This document shows, in pieces, positions 5,911 to 6,902 of a stretch of 6,902 nt of DNA. The stretch covers positions 1 to 6,902 of the forward strand of contig JAIFMA010000113.1 in assembly GCA_020048795.1 (NCBI GenBank). The letters run 5' to 3'. The position numbers and the translations under genes were made by a program. The DNA comes from Rhodoferax sp. (lineage in GTDB: Bacteria; Pseudomonadota; Gammaproteobacteria; Burkholderiales; Burkholderiaceae_C). Every line of letters begins with the position of its first letter. Positions within the stretch are counted from its first letter, which is position 1. The notes under the pieces are model-generated. The model worked only from the letters and a program-made list of their open reading frames with translations, had not been told where the DNA came from and made no database searches.

Positions 5911-6251
5911 TGGATTTTGTTCACCGGCAACTTGGTGACTTGGCGCGCCAACTGTTGCCAGACAGCCTGTTTGGCCGCCTGGCCCTGCTGCTGGTGGTGG
6001 CCGTGGTCAGCAGCCATGTGCCGGCGCTGACCCTGATGTTTGAACTCAATCCGTTTCCCCCACCGCCGCCGCCGTTTGGGGGACCGGGCGGACCACCACA
6101 CCGGTTTCCGCCCGGTTTGCTGATCGATATTTCGGTGCGGCTGGCGATGCTGATTCTGGCAGCCTGGGTTGGGGCAAGCTGGCTGTCGGAACCGGTTCGC
6201 AAGCTTGCGGCGGCGGCCAAAGCGCGGGCCAGGATATTTACCAGCCTGTGA
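5898..6251 (+). pseudogene. Sensor histidine kinase, N-terminal sensor part (internally deleted)
   Basis: The open frame from ATG 5898 gives 117 residues ending at TGA 6249-6251. It has a first membrane segment (about 25-48, LALLLVVAVVSSHVPALTL), a short extracytoplasmic loop very rich in Pro and Gly (FPPPPPPFGGPGGPP, about 53-67), a second membrane segment (about 74-97) and the beginning of a HAMP-like linker (SEPVRKLAAAAK). The sequence then loses family character (ARARIFTSL, stop). No dimerization/phosphoacceptor His domain and no N-box follow. ATG 5910 overlaps the response regulator's stop (TGATG) and is an alternative start; AGGG (5885-5888) favours 5898. Translational coupling to the regulator is likely. 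The product cannot be a kinase; at best it is a membrane stub. Confidence 0.85.
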
Positions 6252-6395
6252 TGCCGGAAGACGGCCCACGACATTGCGCAAAAACATGGCGGCACACTGA
6301 CGCTGGCCAATCACTCGGCCGGTGGTTTGGTGGCCACGCTGCGCCTGCCGCACCGGCGATACCACAGCAGCGTTTCAGTCACAGCGCCACCGTAG
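6252..6395 (+). pseudogene. Sensor histidine kinase, C-terminal remnant of the ATPase domain
   Basis: In the same frame as the preceding kinase stub, 48 codons to TAG (6393-6395) include AHDIAQKHGGTLTL and GGLVATLRLP. This is the G2-side end of a HATPase_c domain, which in intact kinases follows the G-x-G-L box. Family-like sequence resumes at about 6261. A typical kinase of this class has about 400-480 residues, so some 250-300 residues (HAMP end, phosphoacceptor domain and most of the ATPase) are missing between the two pieces. No start codon or ribosome site serves this part. Confidence 0.8.
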
Positions 6396-6400
6396 CAAAA

Positions 6401-6479
6401 TCAACTTGTGGACGCAGTTGTCGCGTCGATGCCGAGTTCTGCACACAGCTTGTTGACGGTGGCGCGTAGCTGCGCCACT
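6401..6479 (-). pseudogene. Frame-shifted C-terminal tail of the YceH-family gene
   Basis: Directly after the yceH stop, another minus frame reads LEVAQLRATVNKLCAELGI, then DATTASTS and TGA (6403-6401). A short coiled coil of this kind (E-V-A-x-L-R-x-x-V-x-x-L-C-A-E-L-G) is the usual end of YceH/DUF480 proteins. A one-base change near 6478-6490 would restore a continuous frame. The tail ends 5 bp from the kinase remnant's stop, as expected for two originally intact convergent genes. Confidence 0.75.
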
Positions 6480-6902
6480 TCAAGAGTCCACTGAACGCAG
6501 CACGGTGCCGGTGACCAGATGCGCTTCATCCACCGGTCCGCACAGCAAATGCGCCCAGCGTTGCTCGCGCGCACCCGGTGCGCGGCTCAGCTTGACCACC
6601 AGCGGGCCGCCTTTTTCGATTGATCGGTCTTGCAACTCTTCCAGAAAACCTTCGACTGACGAAATGTCGGCAAACTTGTACCAGCGCTCGGTGTTCAGGC
6701 GCAACTCGCCGGCGGTTTGTGGGCCGCGCAGCATCAACAGGCCCAGCAGTACGGCGGACTGCTCGGGCACACCCACACCGCGCTGGAAGTTGTGCTCAAA
6801 GCGGGTCACGCGGCTGCCGCTGTTTTCGCGCACCAGGCCGCGCTCTTTCAGGCTGGCCACAGCGGTGGCCACGTCGGCCTCCATCAGCTCCATGATGGGG
6901 TC
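6480..6902 (-). CDS. yceH: YceH/DUF480 family protein (start beyond window, C-terminus frameshifted)
   Basis: The minus frame is open from the right window edge and ends at TGA 6482-6480, giving 140 visible residues. It includes DPIMELMEADVATAVASL, LVRENSGSRVTRFEHNF, LLGLLMLRGPQTAGELRLN, FADISSVEGFLEEL and LSRAPGAREQRWAHLLCGP. These are the conserved blocks of YceH, a protein of about 210-220 residues built of two winged-helix domains; its function is not established. About 60 N-terminal residues lie outside the window. The family frame is lost after VLRSVDS, where the stop cuts off about 27 residues of coiled coil that persist in another frame downstream. The main domains are intact, so the product may still fold. 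The internal ATG at 6893 is not the true start, because family sequence continues upstream of it to the window edge. Confidence 0.9.
   Translation of the reverse strand, partial: DPIMELMEADVATAVASLKERGLVRENSGSRVTRFEHNFQRGVGVPEQSAVLLGLLMLRGPQTAGELRLNTERWYKFADISSVEGFLEELQDRSIEKGGPLVVKLSRAPGAREQRWAHLLCGPVDEAHLVTGTVLRSVDS

Noticed and set aside
5859..6365. 168-codon minus-strand frame opposite the kinase remnants
   Set aside because: It is antisense to recognisable kinase sequence and is low-complexity Arg/Gln/His-rich; no domain seen.

Overview
The window looks like a chromosomal segment of a betaproteobacterium of the order Burkholderiales, most likely Comamonadaceae (Rhodoferax/Polaromonas-like). 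This is an inference from the moderately high G+C, the GcvA-type LysR regulator, the RibF sequence style, the periplasmic ATP-dependent ligase and the DUF480/YceH protein. No marker gene such as rRNA is present to confirm it.

Layout, left to right. (1) Positions 1-963: a LysR-type regulator (minus strand, C-terminus cut by the window edge) faces a 54-residue small protein (plus strand). The intergenic region between them contains inverted-repeat sequence. (2) Positions 964-1350: a gene-poor scar holding the last ~44 codons of a DDE transposase and a GC-rich hairpin. It lies just downstream of ribF, where ileS would be expected in this order. (3) Positions 1351-2379: ribF (minus), bifunctional FAD synthesis, with an unusual C-terminal tail. 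(4) Positions 2569-4043: two plus-strand genes 23 bp apart, an HNH endonuclease starting at TTG and a signal-peptide-bearing minimal ATP-dependent DNA ligase (Lig E type). (5) Positions 4055-4936: a minus-strand protein with five EF-hand loops and a collagen-like Gly-X-Y segment, resembling the XopAW family. (6) Positions 5170-6395: divergent from it, an OmpR-type response regulator followed by a broken sensor kinase. The kinase keeps only its membrane sensor and the last ~40 residues of its ATPase domain. (7) Positions 6401-6902: the C-terminal two thirds of a YceH/DUF480 protein (minus) whose final coiled-coil segment is in another frame.

Two units look functionally connected. HNH nuclease and Lig E form a possible nick/seal pair, although their compartments differ. 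The EF-hand gene and the two-component pair share a 233-bp divergent promoter region rich in dyads, which suggests the response regulator controls the calcium-binding protein. The window also shows erosion: a transposase stub, a gutted kinase, a frameshifted yceH end and a rearranged ribF 3' side. No tRNA, rRNA, CRISPR array or intact mobile element was seen.
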